Shown here piece after piece: positions 6,129 through 6,132 of a stretch of 6,132 nucleotides of DNA. Below the pieces are notes generated by a model. It was given only the letters and a program-made list of their open reading frames with translations, was not told the origin of the DNA and did not search any database. Source of the DNA: an uncultured Ruminococcus sp. Lineage in GTDB: Bacteria > Bacillota > Clostridia > Oscillospirales > Ruminococcaceae. A program made the position numbers and the translations under genes. The stretch's first letter is position 1. Each line of letters opens with the position of its first letter. Where the stretch lies: positions 1 through 6,132 of the forward strand of contig CAJKFZ010000159.1 of the NCBI GenBank assembly GCA_905199285.1. Direction: 5' to 3'.

Positions 6129-6132
6129 GAAT

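Noticed and set aside
1..6132. Mobile element, CRISPR array, tRNA or rRNA, or a novel defence or biosynthetic system
   Set aside because: Nearly all of the sequence is accounted for by four intact glycogen genes. I saw no transposase, repeat-spacer pattern, cloverleaf or rRNA-like sequence on either strand.

Overview
The window holds a complete glycogen-synthesis gene cluster, glgB-glgC-glgD-glgA. All four genes are on the minus strand, so transcription runs from high to low coordinates. The gene order, the split ADP-glucose pyrophosphorylase (catalytic GlgC plus degenerate GlgD), the strong AGGAGG-type ribosome sites, the moderately AT-rich sequence and the protein flavour suggest a Gram-positive Firmicute. 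A clostridial gut or rumen type (Ruminococcaceae/Oscillospiraceae-like) fits best. That placement comes from recalled family resemblance, not from a search.

Layout in transcription order: 6096-6132 is a short glgB leader with a likely extended -10 element and a very good ribosome site. 4107-6095 is glgB, the branching enzyme, with an unusual lysine-rich C-terminal tail. 3956-4106 is the only sizeable internal gap (151 bp). It holds a long imperfect hairpin, a weak possible internal promoter and a small palindrome over the glgC ribosome site. 2729-3955 is glgC, 1591-2712 is glgD and 153-1574 is glgA. The glgC/glgD and glgD/glgA gaps are both 16 bp, and each contains the next gene's ribosome site. 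121-150 is a strong intrinsic terminator directly after glgA. 1-120 has no credible gene, but it carries a perfect-consensus promoter (TTGACA, 17 bp, TATAAT, with an upstream TG) pointing out of the window towards an unseen downstream gene.

How the genes work together: GlgC, probably in a complex with GlgD, makes ADP-glucose from glucose-1-phosphate and ATP. GlgA adds the glucose to alpha-1,4 chains, and GlgB introduces alpha-1,6 branches. No degradation gene (glgP, glgX) lies inside the window.

I found no undescribed multi-gene system. The points most worth a second look are the consensus promoter at the left edge, the 51-nt inverted repeat between glgB and glgC, the GlgB basic tail, and the replaced ADP-glucose-site lysine in GlgA.
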